A program made the position numbers and the translations under genes. DNA of 64,000 nucleotides from the NCBI GenBank assembly GCA_029851415.1, contig CM056744.1, positions 102,581,338 through 102,645,337 on the forward strand, read 5' to 3'. This document shows, piece after piece, positions 22,992 to 34,447 of this stretch; the stretch's first letter is position 1, and every line of letters starts with the position of its first letter. The notes under the pieces were generated by a model. It did not search any database. It was not told where the DNA came from and saw only the letters and a program-made list of their open reading frames with translations. This DNA comes from Eretmocerus hayati (Eukaryota > Arthropoda > Insecta > Hymenoptera > Aphelinidae).

Positions 22992-23839
22992 ATGTGAATC
23001 AAATTTTATATGAATTTCATATGGTTTCAAATACCTCCTCAATATATCAAGTTTTTTTGTCTTATTGGTCCAATAAGCCCGTGAATTTTCCTAAATACAT
23101 GATAAAGACTAAATACTGAATACTGATTACTAAGTACTAAGTAAATGAACTGGTGATACTGTTATCATCAGTAACCGATAGAGAATTCCGTATCGTTCAT
23201 TAATCAAACGTTATCGATTGCGGTTCCGCTCGCGACACACAGTGTACGCTATTTTTGCATGTCTCACAACACTATATATGACATAGACACGAGACGCAAA
23301 ATACGTAACAGAGCACCAACCGATATTATCGTTCCGAGAATGGAAAAGCTATACACGGCTTATAGTCTCTCGTCTGGTCTTGCATTTTTAAAAGAATGTC
23401 ACTATTCAGACGGTCGACGGCCTCTCGATGCAATTGCAGTGTGTCAGTACAGTCACCCGACAGTTATAGATTGCATCATCGAGATTCATGCAATCATACA
23501 TTTACGATGAGATATTTAAGCAGCGTATTAAAGTATTATACGGTAACACGAATCAATTAATTATTTCGGAAAAATATGGTATTTAATATAGAGCGAACGG
23601 GGAAGCGTTTTATTGCACTCAAAAGTATGAGGATTTCGTTGAACAATCTAAATTAAACCCAAACTCAATTCTACATATTGAATTTTTTACCGATTATACG
23701 AACTCGAAGATGCATTGAGAGCACATTGAACATTGAATATGGAAACGATGAATTCTTTGGCATTAAGAACTAGTATCAATTTCATATCAATCTACCTTCA
23801 AATTCGTACAGCGCTACATACAAGTCAAATACCAATACC
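22992..23839. other. Anonymous non-coding DNA
   Basis: I see no gene or clear repeat. The word AATAAGCCCGTGAATTTTCC at 23071 loosely recalls the retrotransposon 3' end but is too short to claim. Confidence 0.45.
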
Positions 23840-23915
23840 TATATATATATATATATATATACTAGGGGGGGCAAGCCCCCCTGCTCGCTCCGCTCGCCAA
23901 CCCCCGCTACTCCTG
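23840..23915. repeat. (TA)n run followed by G/C hairpin, possible Helitron-like terminus
   Basis: A (TA)n run at 23840-23862 is followed by ACTAGGGGGGGCAAGCCCCC, a tight hairpin with seven G facing six C around CAAG, and then by GCTCGCTCCGCTCGC, itself partly self-complementary. A helicase gene of Helitron type begins 120 bp downstream. I suspect this is a terminus of a Helentron/Helitron-like element, which favours AT-rich targets. The boundary is not proven. Confidence 0.4.
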
Positions 23916-23980
23916 ATTATTGATTTAAAGGAGTGGAGAATCAATAGTCCATCCATAGCAACTTAAGAAGTAATGAAAGT

Positions 23981-25170
23981 CTAGTCAGTTTCATTGATGG
24001 TCCTGGAGATTGTGGAAAAACTTCCTTGTAAAGGTCTCTCATTCAATATTTTTTATCCCAAGAGAAGAAGATTCTGCCAATGGCGTGGACGAGTATTGAG
24101 TCGATTTTTTTCACCACGAGGTATGACAAGTCATAGATACTTCAGAATACCCTTGGATCTAGAAAGTATTGAGAGTATTTTTTTGAAATCTGATGCCGAT
24201 GAGAAGAAATTGAAGGAAGCAGGTGTTATCATCTCGGGTGAAGCATCAATGATTCCCAAAGAAGCGTTGGAGGTGGTGGATAGAACACTCCGTGACGCTT
24301 TTTACAATGACTCACCCTTTGGTCGAATATTGGTGATTTCAGGCGGGGATTTCAGACAAATCCTGCCAGTTTTGACCAATGGGAATAGACATTCTATAAT
24401 CCAGGAAACTATCACATCGTCAGCCTTATGGCAATTGTTTAATGTAATGAAGCTGACTAAAAATTTGAGATCTAAGGACCTGATTTTTCAGCATCCTTCT
24501 GGTAGAGGTGAGGGTAGAATTGATGAAGTGAAAGTGAGACCTGAGCGGAAGAGTAATGATGTACGTAGAACCCATATCCAAAGACATCAATGAAGATATT
24601 GCTACGAATAGAGTTGTTCTGTCATCTCATGAAGAAAATATCATAAAATTGAATAAGAAAATCTTGGAAATGTTCGATGGTCCGACTTCATCTTACTAAG
24701 CGTTGATCATGTGACTCACAAAGGTGTAGATCAAACCGAGGAGCACACTCATCTGGAATATCCAACCGAGTTTCGGAATAGAATTAGAGACGGTTTAACT
24801 CCACATGGACTTGATTTGAACGTAAATGCTATTGTGATGTTGATTTGGAATCTGATGACTCGGAATCTGAGAGTGGCGAAGAGTTTATGGGGTTTGATTG
24901 AAGATTAGGTAATTGTACAAGCATAATATTGAAGCGGAAGTGATAAGTGGGGAGAATATGAGGACAATAGTTTTCGTACCCAAGCTCACACTAACCAAGG
25001 GTGAGTCTTTCCTGCCGTTTGTAGTTCACAGGGAACAGCTCCCTGTGGTCTCGGTATTGGCAATGACAATTAATAAGTCTCCACGTGAAAGTTTAGATAA
25101 GGTTGATATTTATATGAAACGGCCGATTCTCTCCAATGGACAGCTTTACGTTGCTCTTCCTCGGTGAAGA
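23981..25170 (+). pseudogene. PIF1/Helitron helicase, broken
   Basis: The pieces lie in family order but in different frames. The Walker A box GPGDCGKTSL (23999-24028) is followed at once by TAA. In the next frame (23994-24593) comes the Walker B region IISGEASM, where the usual DEAS/DEIS aspartate is glycine, then SGGDFRQILPVL and LTKNLRS. A third piece (24711-24908) has EYPTEFRNRI..GLTPHGLDL and VMLIWNL. A fourth (24913-25167) has LPFVVHREQLPVVSVLAMTI and ends NGQLYVALPR, the conserved PIF1 C-terminal motif. PIF1-family helicases unwind DNA using ATP; in Helitrons this domain is fused to a Rep nuclease for rolling-circle transposition. The stop after Walker A, the shifts and the lost Walker B aspartate show it is dead. 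The remaining similarity is enough for the family call but not for a subfamily. Confidence 0.8.
24553..24672 (+). repeat. Helicase segment, direct repeat copy A
   Basis: About 120 bp including CTACGAATAGAGTTGTTCTG, repeated at 25823-25946. It encodes the PIF1 stretch TNRVVLSSHEENIIKLNKKI. Confidence 0.7.
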
Positions 25171-25822
25171 GATCAGAAGAATTCGTTTATTGAAAATAGA
25201 TTCGATGGTTCAGATGAGATCGGAAAAGGTTGTTTGGGACGGGGTATCTGATGTTTGATATTTTTGTCATATATGATTGGAAATTCAAGTATATTGTTCT
25301 CAAATTCCGTTAAGATGGAGTGAAATCTGGAGTTGGGGGAAACGATATAAGTATATGAACTGAGGAAGCAGGTAATCTGGTGGTGTTTGAACGAACAGTT
25401 CGAGAGAAAAGGTTGGAGAAGAATACGGCAAGTGCTCAAAATAATCAGATCGATCTACTGGAATTGAGTGTTTGGATGAAATAATAGCATTGCATGAAAC
25501 AGAGAATATTCATTTTGAGAATTCACAGCAAATGTGAAAAATTCCTGGACTCAATTATTCGAAGAATAGAGTCCAAATTGGAGATGAAACAACGTTAGTA
25601 ATTCAGTTAATTGATATGTATATCTATGATTAGAGATAATAATGACATTGATATTACAGAACTATAGTTGCGCATGTTGACAAAGTATTTCGCGAATCTG
25701 AGTTCGAGAAAAAGGGCGATGGGAGTGAATTAGTGAGGTACGTACAGACTGGTTAACTTTGAACGAAATTGAGAATAATATTAGCAAATTGATCATCATA
25801 TCAAATTAAGTATACGTGTATA

Positions 25823-25946
25823 AGTGATGATGTATGGAGAACCATATTCAAAGATATGACTGGAGATATTTCTACGAATAGAGTTGTTCTGTCATCTCAT
25901 AACGAGAATATCATCGAATTGAACAAGAGAATCGCGAATATGACGT
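25823..25946 (+). repeat. Helicase segment, direct repeat copy B
   Basis: This is a second, diverged copy of 24553-24672, about 1.27 kb downstream. The encoded stretch reads TNRVVLSSHNENIIELNKRI, so it is a true helicase-derived piece. It implies either a tandem duplication or a second Helitron copy inserted and decayed alongside the first. Confidence 0.7.
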
Positions 25947-26680
25947 TGGAATATACAACAAAATAAAATTTAAAGATATACCTTCGAAAAAAAGAACAAT
26001 AAATGAGTTGAATTGGTGATGTTTCGACTATATGACACGATTTTCACACAAATCTTGTCGATTCCCCAGAGATAGAGGTTTATCTGAAGGATCAATGCGT
26101 TCAAAGGAATGAAAAGAATAAAAGTGGAATTCTGGGTGTACACAATTATACGTCACAAACTTGATGTTATTGTTGTGAAAGATAGAAACGGTCAAATTAA
26201 ATCGTACGATCGTGGAGTGGAGTTAGAAGTTTGCCGTGACTTACAAGAGAAGATTTAATTTTGTGATCAATCAGATAAGAGTGGAAAGAATCGTTTCGAA
26301 ATTGATTTCTTTGAGTGGTCCTTACAGGTTCAACGTACATGTGACAGTGGAGGCTGTAGATGAATTGAAATTGTTAGGTGGTGAAAAGATGGAAATTGAG
26401 AACTCGATTCTGGAAAATGAAGTTCATGTTGTGGAAGGGTGTTCCGTCACACAAAGATTTTGGTTATTGATTTTTGATTCTCGGATATACTGTAAAATTT
26501 TCCTAATTCACATTTTTTCGGAAGAAATATACATCTTCTTGGTAACCCAAGCTCACTTTAAATGTTGTAATAATTGAATAATGAGACGGAAAATAATGAT
26601 GATGAGAACGAGATCATTTCTAGAAGGCTGCAGAGGGAGATTGAGAAGACTAAGGGACCTGCAGGGGCTCAGAAAAATTG

Positions 26681-26740
26681 ACGGGCCCTCAGGGGCCCTC
26701 GGAGGCCCTCGGAGGCCCTCAGGGGCCCTCGGGGGCCCTC
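26681..26740. repeat. 10-bp minisatellite, GGGGCCCTC type
   Basis: There are six consecutive 10-bp units of consensus RGGGGCCCTC (for example AGGGGCCCTC, GGAGGCCCTC). Each contains a GGCCC or GGGCCC core. Unit length is constant, with only point differences. Confidence 0.85.
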
Positions 26741-26760
26741 CTGGGCATTCAAGGCAGTCA

Positions 26761-26820
26761 ACGGAATTCAGGGGAGTTCAAGGGAATTCAGAGGAATTCA
26801 GGGGAATTCAGAGGAATCTC
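26761..26820. repeat. 10-bp minisatellite, GGAATTCA type
   Basis: There are six consecutive 10-bp units of consensus RGGGGAATTCA-like form (for example AGGGAATTCA, GAGGAATTCA, GGGGAATTCA). It lies 20 bp after the GGGGCCCTC array and has the same period but a different palindromic core. Confidence 0.85.
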
Positions 26821-27518
26821 ATTCTTACTACTATATATTAGGGGGAGATATATATATATATATCCTGAATTTTGGTGTATCTACGGCGGAAAACGGAAAA
26901 CCCGAAGTAGCAGTGGTACCAAATGCGGTTCAAGCTTGGTCAAAGTGGAAGACGAGGTATTGGAGAGAAAGTCCGCAAAAGCGGAAGTTGGACGGATTTA
27001 GTCTAAAGCTTCTCCTCAACCGCAGCCACCACACCGCATCTCCTGTCATCATTCCATTTCCCTCAAGATTAGTTATATACAAACGAAGGAAGTATACGCA
27101 AGACATAATAGTGAAGCTCGTGCAGATTCGAATATGCACCGCAAAATCCCATATTGACATACTGATCATAGGGATTTTATCAGATCTCCTTTAGTTTCAA
27201 CAACATGCCGAAGACCGCTTTCACACCTTTCAACCGACCCTCACGAATTTATTCGAATGCCCAGCGGCCGGCGAGAGAACAACTAAATGTACGTATGTAT
27301 GTATGTATGTATATGTATATAGGCCGTCGTCACCCGAATGCATGCAGTTCCGTTCACTGTTTGCATGACACTCTTTTCAATCTTGCAGACATTACTCTCT
27401 TTCTCTCTCTCTGTCTCACCCAGTGGCACTTGTATAACCGGTTGACTGTGTCTGCAAGCCAATCCACAAGTCCAAGTTGCGTCATGTATATATCGAGGTT
27501 AGAGACGGAGTCAGAATG

Positions 27519-27551
27519 AAAGAGAGAGAGAGAGACACACACACACACACA
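27519..27551. repeat. Compound (AG)n(AC)n microsatellite
   Basis: AG dinucleotides pass directly into AC dinucleotides. Confidence 0.85.
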
Positions 27552-29180
27552 AAGGAGAAAAATTGAACGAGCACGTGTCTAGTAAGAACTGAATGAAAGT
27601 TGCATTGAATATAATCCACTTGGTTATTCTAATTAGATGACGCATCAGATTGAGAGAAGGTAATACAGGTTGTGAGAAGTAGAGATTTTTAAATTTCGCG
27701 TGCTTTGATAGATCTGTAACTTCTTTGCTCACTAGTACTCTTGCTATGTGGACACACTATTGAACATCGTCGAATGTAGATTTACGTTTGAGTAAAAACT
27801 TTTGGATAATCAGTTGAGGATCTGAAGCTTGCAGTTAGAGTCAGAGATAAGAAGTTGTCGGAAAGTCAAACAAACTCCCTCACCAGAGTTAGAGCAAGAA
27901 CGAGATAGAGAAACACTAGCTGCATTTGTTTCGCTCGAGTTGTCGCTTGCCCCTAATTGGACCATCTGCCATCAGAACCACTACCACTACTACTACTACT
28001 ACTGCTATACTTCGAGCTCTATACGTACGGTGATTTGCTTTCACAGAAAATTCTCTGATTGCCGCGCAAACTGTTCTGTCCGGAACCCCTGCGAGGACAA
28101 GCCTCAAGCTATTGGCGTGTCATGCCTATGTGTACGGAGCAATGCAAGTAGTAGCTAGTTAGTTAGTCGTACGGAACACACAGAAACAGCTATGAAAGAG
28201 AGATACATGAATGTACTGAAGTCATTCAATGTCTCAGCCGTCGTCGTGCAAAAAAAAACTTGATTCACCCACGCGTCGAGACCAGATCCTCCATTCATGC
28301 CTGGAGCAGTATAGATCGGTCAATGGAGTTAAACACTCCTTGCTCGCTCCTAATTTGGTAAAACTTCCTCTATACTATCTTGTTACCTTGCTATGGCACC
28401 GAGCTTTTACTAGTTGTAGTATACTATACGTTTTAACGTTTGATTATACGAGCCCATATTAGCTTTGTATGAACACCGACTTTGCGATTTGTGACCTGTA
28501 CCCTCGGACCCCGATGGTTCTACTACTTACATATATGTATTCTACTACGCAATTCGTGCTTTTTCAGGACTACCAACTTGAATGATGGAGAGAGTAGACA
28601 AGTCGATTTGAATATGCGAGAATGAATTTAACGGATTCTCTATGTACATTACCTGAACGAGGAACGAAGTACGTCGAACTTTTTGTTAAAATCGAGGGCT
28701 TGCTAGGGTATGCGGTTGAATCGGATTGGGAATTAAACCACCCGCAAGGATGAAGTTGAGGAAGCAAGAATTAGGTTTCGGTATGCTGCTGCTCTTATTC
28801 AACCTCTTCATGTATGAGATTAGAGATTAAAAAATCCATTCAACACTCAGTTTCTTTCAAATTCTCCCGGTAGAAATAAGCTTCGATTAGTTTCAAAAAT
28901 ATTTTAAAACGATTCTTGTTACTCTACTAATGAAAAAGTACTCGGAATGCAAACGTTAATCCACAAATTTCAAAAGCCGCAAAGGTAGAGTGAGAGCTTT
29001 TTTGCGCTAAAATCAAATGAAATCAATGGCACTTCTGCCTTTTGCTATCAATGGTAGTGGAGAAAAAGAGGCATACGAAGATGGCAATGAAAGAGAAGTG
29101 CGGAGACTGAAAATTTGCTAGCTCTGAGCTGAGCGCGCGAAAAGAGAAAAAGAGTAAAAGTATCGAGGCTATACAGCGTA

Positions 29181-29183
<3 letters not shown>

Positions 29184-29222
<39 letters not shown>
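29184..29222. repeat. (AT)n microsatellite
   Basis: About 39 bases of uninterrupted AT dinucleotides, the longest such run in the window. Confidence 0.9.
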
Positions 29223-29228
<6 letters not shown>

Positions 29229-30550
29229 CCAACACGTGGGAAACGGGTTTTCATTGAGAGCATTTGCTGCTGCTGCGGGGGCGAACACGCGCTCATGATT
29301 TGCATATCCGCTACGATGTCAGCAGTTGGCCCATAGTATAAGTATATAACGCCTGAAGCATTTCATTTTCAAGCTAGTGTGTAAGGAGGAGCATCCCGCA
29401 AGCTTTGCAAGCACAATTAATAATAATGAGCTCGAGATGCATAATAATAACAAAGATCGTGCGCTAACAAAAAAAATTTCAAGGCGGAAGTAGAAGCCTA
29501 GAAGGTTAGTATATTATAACGGTGGGGTGCCACTGTACAGGGAAAAAGGCATCTTTGCAAGACATCCGGACAATTAAATTGCATAAAGCTTGGTGAGGTA
29601 AGGGAGAGAGGGAGAGATTGGTATGAGGAACGGACACGACGACCACTGGTAGCTTATAAATCAGCGCAAGAGAACGGATCTTTAAGGAGGAGTAGGAGAG
29701 TACCCATCTGCGCCCTTTCTCGAGTTCAGAGCTCTCTGACTCCGGAATTCGCTGATCTATGAGTACCGCTGCCAAGGCGGCAGCTGCTGCTGCTGCTGCT
29801 CTGTTGCTTGTAAGATAGCGCGAAGCGGATCTTCGCCTGCGCTCTTTGAACGCAGAAGACCATTGTTCACTTCTGTGAACTTTTGAATGTGAGTGGCCGT
29901 TGCTGCGGCTGCACTGAACTCCGATTTAAGTGAGAGGTAACTTTTGAGGGTTACCTGAAATTTTAGCATTCGTTGAGAATAAATATGTCATAATTGTGAA
30001 ACTGTTTGGTTAGATCAACAAACGATCAAGTAGAATGTCATTCGTTTATTGGACGAAAAACGTTACGAAAGGAGAGATGACAAGACTCATTCCATTCGAT
30101 CTCATCACATCACTTTATGAATTTGATTCAAGGGTATGTTCCTCGAATTATACACCAGCAGTTCTAGAATTCAGACCTTATCTTGTCAACTGAACCTATT
30201 TCGACATTTCGAAGGATTACTATGCTGATGAGGGGATGGATACGAAGGTTTTTGGATGCTCACGTGAATCGTTGAATGCTCAAAATCCATTATGATGTCT
30301 GTCTCTCGACTGCGAGAAAGATCATGAGCGATAGAGCTTCAAATAATTGGATATAACTGTCCAAAAACGTTGTCAACAAAGGAAACAGCCATCAAACGAT
30401 GGAGAATCTAATAGCAATCATCAATTTGCACACGGCATAATATGCCCACTCTTTGACCGTTTCGAGTTTATGCAATGAGATGACCTGCGAATACTGCAGG
30501 CTGATGTATCAAAGATATTTTGGCGATACGGCGATTGGATTTTGTAAATA

Positions 30551-30616
30551 TCGTTTCAGGGTTAGGTAGAGTCGTACTCCATAGCCCTATTAAAATGTTT
30601 AATCAATCAATCAATG
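30551..30616 (+). mobile_element. 3' end fragment of non-LTR retrotransposon
   Basis: The sequence from GGGTTAGGTAGAGTCGTACT through ATAGCCCTATTAAA to the AATC tail at 30601-30616 matches the 3' end layout of the minus-strand element at 4.8 kb (GGGCTAAATAGGG, AATAAATATTTAATCAATC). It is a dead, heavily 5'-truncated copy; I cannot see further coding sequence upstream. Confidence 0.6.
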
Positions 30617-31755
30617 AGTATTGGACAATGATGCCCACGTTATTTAAATTCCTCTAACGTACAGTTCTCCAACGTATTTTCTGTCTTAGATTGATCAGTA
30701 GTTATTCGTTCGGCGGACAAGTCTAGCAGAGAAATTGCGCGGAACAGTCTATTCCTTTTTTCATCATTATATACCCAATACTTGTATTGTTGACTTTTTG
30801 CACTGGGCACATTAGGAACTCGAGTGAGTGCCACAAGATCCTTTCTTATTTCTTACTCTGACTTCGAATAGCTAAAGAAGGTGTCACAAACATTAATAGA
30901 TCAGAAAGGGAACAATGTATACAGTCACAACAACGATATTCTAATAAAATGAATTCCAGAGTCCACCCACGTGATGTCGAATACTGTCTCGATACAACAA
31001 CAGTAACCATCCCTAGTAATAGTTCCGACTGACGAAAATATTGATGCTAAGCCTCATCTCTTCGTCTCTCTAAGCTTTCAAATCTCGATGTGGTGTTGGA
31101 AAGCGCATCAGCGTCAAAAGGGCTGATGGCGGAAACTCTATTGTTGGCCCTCCAAAGCTATATACGAGAATGTCAATCCGCTGCTGCAACTGCTGATACG
31201 CCCAAGCGAATCCACGGAGATTACCTTCACTCGCATATAGTGGTTATTCGCAATAATACTCGTATTACAAGAGTGTCGTTGTATATGTGACACTAAGCGA
31301 GACGAAATGTTTGCACTTTCGCGGCTGGCCTATTGTTGCTAAACTATTCCAGACTATAAGAGAAGTATCTGCTGAGGCGAGAGAAAGCGAAGTATTCGGC
31401 GCAACCATTGCTGTTATACGTATACGATTACAGTTATTGCGTTGAGGATTTCCTGAAGCCAGGCCGGGTAAGATTGTCGACACTGGAATTTGATTGTGGC
31501 ACTACTGCCGAGTGCCAAGTGTGAAATCGTAGATATATTTTTTTCGGACACGATTGAGCATTGAGATACAGTTCTGTGATACGGCGAAGTTGTGCGAGGC
31601 ACTTCTCATGAGTTTTATAGATATGTGACATGGTGAAATATATTCAAGCATTGGTGCTGATAGAGAACGTTCAAGCACAAGTTCTGGAGCGGGTCGGATT
31701 ATGCGGTGGAAACGGTTTGAATTCGAGGGATGAAATCACTACACACGAAAATCAC
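30617..31755. other. Anonymous non-coding DNA
   Basis: No gene, RNA or repeat is supported here. Confidence 0.45.
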
Positions 31756-31758
31756 TGA

Positions 31759-32595
31759 CAAGGGGAGTCCGGAGTCTCCGGGTCCTGATATCTCACCAAA
31801 ATTTTTTTACACGCTGGTAATACCTAAAATATGAAGAATCCAAAGTAACAATGTTGAATGGGCCCTCTATCCAGAGTTACGATTTTATTCTGATATCCAA
31901 TTTTCACCTTTTTCAAGCATTTTCCACCTTTTACACCTTCACCCCAATGATTCTTCGGAGACGACTTACCTGGATCTGCTCGTGGGCACTGTTCACACTT
32001 CAAAAACACATCTCTTGAACACAATAATCATCTATCTTACTCCTCTGAACTGCTGTCAAAACTGCCAGCCACTAATTCGGAAGAATACCGGTGAGAGGGG
32101 AAAAAGCAACGATAGCAACATCATCCACTCTTGGGATTGTCCCCGCAACATATCCATTCAATTCTTAGCGGAGTCATTCTTCAGATGTATAACGGTGATC
32201 TCTAAACCCTGGCAGAAGCCTCAATTATAACTGAGGAGACCATAAATTAGTCCAGCAAGACAATACCAATATACCTCATGTGTTTTGATTCTCCAACGCG
32301 TCACATACATGAGAATGTGTCTTGACCCCATGGACCACGACCAACTGGATCACTCCTTGATTTCAACTTGCCAATATACCTTTCTTAATCAAATTTGTGA
32401 TGTAAAATGTAATTTCAACATTCCCTTACATGACAAGTAGTGACGAAAATACTCATGAGCTATTGTTAGACTGCAACTTGCCGGCTCCCAATCACTCACT
32501 GTTTTGATCTTTCTGATATCTGTCAATCAAATACTTATGATGATTCAGCCCTGTGTTGACCATAGCTCTACACTCTGGTGTCATCAATTAACTCA
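31759..32595 (+). repeat. Foldback 1 left arm
   Basis: Inverted copy of about 33610-34444. The inner boundary is judged by eye, where pairing fades after CTCTACACTCTGGTGTCAT. Confidence 0.8.
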
Positions 32596-32885
32596 TTCTA
32601 TGGGAAAACGAATAGAAAATTTGGGAAAACAATGGGTGTTTAGTTTTTTTGGATCGGGGGGAGTTTTCGTAGCCCAAGAGTGTATCACTACGAGCCTGGG
32701 TTAAGGCGCACCAGAGTAGCCAAAATGGGCTGGTTTTTTTGATAATTACTTATAAAAAATAGGAAAAAGTGGAGTTTTTCCTGTCGCGAATCCGGTGTGT
32801 GGAGTTTCTGACACGTCGATCTGTCTTTTGGATTTCATATAGCTGACAACTTCGGTGCCATGTTACCTCTGCCCGAGCTTGCACT

Positions 32886-33019
32886 ATTCGAGGTGTCAAG
32901 CGTGGCCTAGCAGACGATGTATAGGAGATAAAAATTGGCACTATGACAGTTCAATGTTCCGCCACCTGACGCCTTCATCCGTGGTATTATGGCGCTAAAG
33001 TCAGGGTTGACACCTCGAA
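32886..33019. repeat. Small inverted repeat inside foldback 1
   Basis: ATTCGAGGTGTCA at 32886-32898 faces TGACACCTCGAAT at 33007-33019, a perfect 13-bp inverted pair spaced by 108 bp. It may be a small nested element or part of a hairpin. Confidence 0.45.
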
Positions 33020-33121
33020 TATACCCGCCGTTTCCAATCTAGCAAATGAGCAACACGGAGATGGTAAGCACAAGTTGGCACGAAACACTTTTTAGGTATG
33101 GAAACTCTAAAGAGTGATGCT

Positions 33122-33270
33122 CTCCCAAGCATGCGCAGTGGAGCGATATGTTGAGCTGTAGAAGTATCATGATGACAATGAAGCATGCGCCGTGGAGCCA
33201 TATGTTGAGCTTCACTTTGTTGAAGTATCGTTGAATTTGGAGAGGAAGCAAATTCATAATGACAATGATC
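33122..33270. repeat. Tandem duplication inside foldback 1
   Basis: AAGCATGCGCAGTGGAGCGA near 33128 recurs as AAGCATGCGCCGTGGAGCCA near 33181. Both are followed by TATGTTGAGCT and GAAGTATC. The units are about 53 bp apart and diverged. Confidence 0.6.
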
Positions 33271-33609
33271 AATCTACAGTCGATTCAATAATTATAGAAC
33301 TATGCCCGATTTCGTTTTTGAGGTCTCAACTTTTTGTAAGAGGTTTGATGATGACCATGGTAATTAGACTATTTGGTGTTTTCTGCTCCTTGGGAGCATT
33401 CTTTATTCTAGATTGCGATAGCAAATGAATGAACTAGAGCAAAGTGGAGAGAACTTGCCGTTGAGTTGAACAAGTCAAAGTTAGATGAGTAATTCTTGAT
33501 CATTTTTCCATCACCATGTCGTTCTCAAAGTGATAGTTCAGACTCTTTGTGAGAATTTTTGCCTTCATTTTGTTTCAGATGTGAAGTGCATCAATTTTCT
33601 CTAGATCAT

Positions 33610-34444
33610 GTGTGCTATTAATGGCACCAGAGTGTATAGCTATGGTCAGCACAGGGCTGAATCATCATAAGTATTTGATTGACAGATATCAGAAATATCA
33701 AAACAGTGAGTGATTGGGAGCCGGCAAGTTGCAGCCTAACAATAGCTCATGAGTATTTTTGTCACTACTTGTCATGTAAGGGAATGTTGAGATTACATTT
33801 TACATCCCAAATTTGATCAAGAAAGGTATATTGGCAAGTTGAAATCAAGGAGTGATCCAGTTGGTCGTAGTCCATGGGGTCAAGACATAATCTCATGTAT
33901 GTGACGCGTTGGAGAATCAAAACACATGAGGTATATTGGCATTGTCTTGCTGGACTAATTTATGGTCTCCTCAGTTATAATTGAGGCTTCTGCCAGGGTT
34001 TGGAAGTCACCGTGTTACATCTGAAGAATGAATCCGCTAAGAATTGAATGGATATGTTGGGTGGACAATCCCCAAGAGTGGATGATGTTGCTATCGTTGC
34101 TTTTTTCCCTCTCACCGGCATTCTTCCAAATTAGTGGCTAGCAGTTTTGACAGCAGTTCAGAGGAGTAAGATAGATGATTATTGTGTTCAAGAGATGTGT
34201 TTTTGAAGTGTGAACAGTGTCCACGAGCAGATCCAGGTAAGATGTCTCCGAAGAATCATTGGTGTGAAGGTGTAAAAAGTGGAAAATGCTTAAAAGGTGA
34301 AAATCGGATATCAGAATGAAATCATAACTCTGGACAGAGGGCCCATTCGACATAGTTACTTTGGATTCTTCATATTTTAGGTATACCAGTGTGTAAAAAA
34401 ATTTTGGTGAGATTGCAGGACCCCGAGACTCCGGACTCCCCTTG
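33610..34444 (-). repeat. Foldback 1 right arm
   Basis: Inverted copy of 31759-32595. It contains the complement of the left-arm sequence around GGCTCCCAATCACTCACTG with only scattered changes. Confidence 0.8.
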
Positions 34445-34447
34445 TGA

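Larger units (their letters stand above)
23863..26600 (+). mobile_element. Decayed Helitron-like element (helicase region)
   Basis: This block contains broken PIF1-type helicase sequence (23981-25170), a second short copy of one helicase segment (25823-25946) and further sequence without identifiable domains. No Rep (HUH nuclease) domain is visible, so the assignment to Helitron rather than a host PIF1 pseudogene rests on the transposon-like helicase motifs and the hairpin at 23866. The limits are approximate. Confidence 0.5.
26850..30550. other. Anonymous non-coding DNA rich in microsatellites
   Basis: I recognise no gene. Simple repeats include (TA)n at 26851-26870, (GTAT)n at 27292-27320, (AG)n(AC)n at 27519-27551, (TAC)n near 27989-28003 and a long (AT)n at 29184-29222. 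Open frames are under 110 codons and mostly run through these repeats. Confidence 0.45.
31759..34444. mobile_element. Foldback element 1, about 830-bp inverted arms
   Basis: The left arm (31759 to about 32595) is the inverted copy of the right arm (about 33610 to 34444). In two stretches of about 100 bases I compared, two or three bases differ. The ends are CAAGGGGAGTCCGGAG and its complement, flanked by TGA on both sides (31756-31758 and 34445-34447), a possible 3-bp target duplication. The central 1 kb is unique and has no recognisable transposase. I infer a non-autonomous long-TIR (foldback) DNA transposon; the superfamily is unknown. The similar short open frames in the two arms are mirror images and not evidence of a gene. 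Confidence 0.85.

Noticed and set aside
31982..34353. Similar peptides on opposite strands as a gene pair
   Set aside because: They are mirror copies within the arms of foldback 1.
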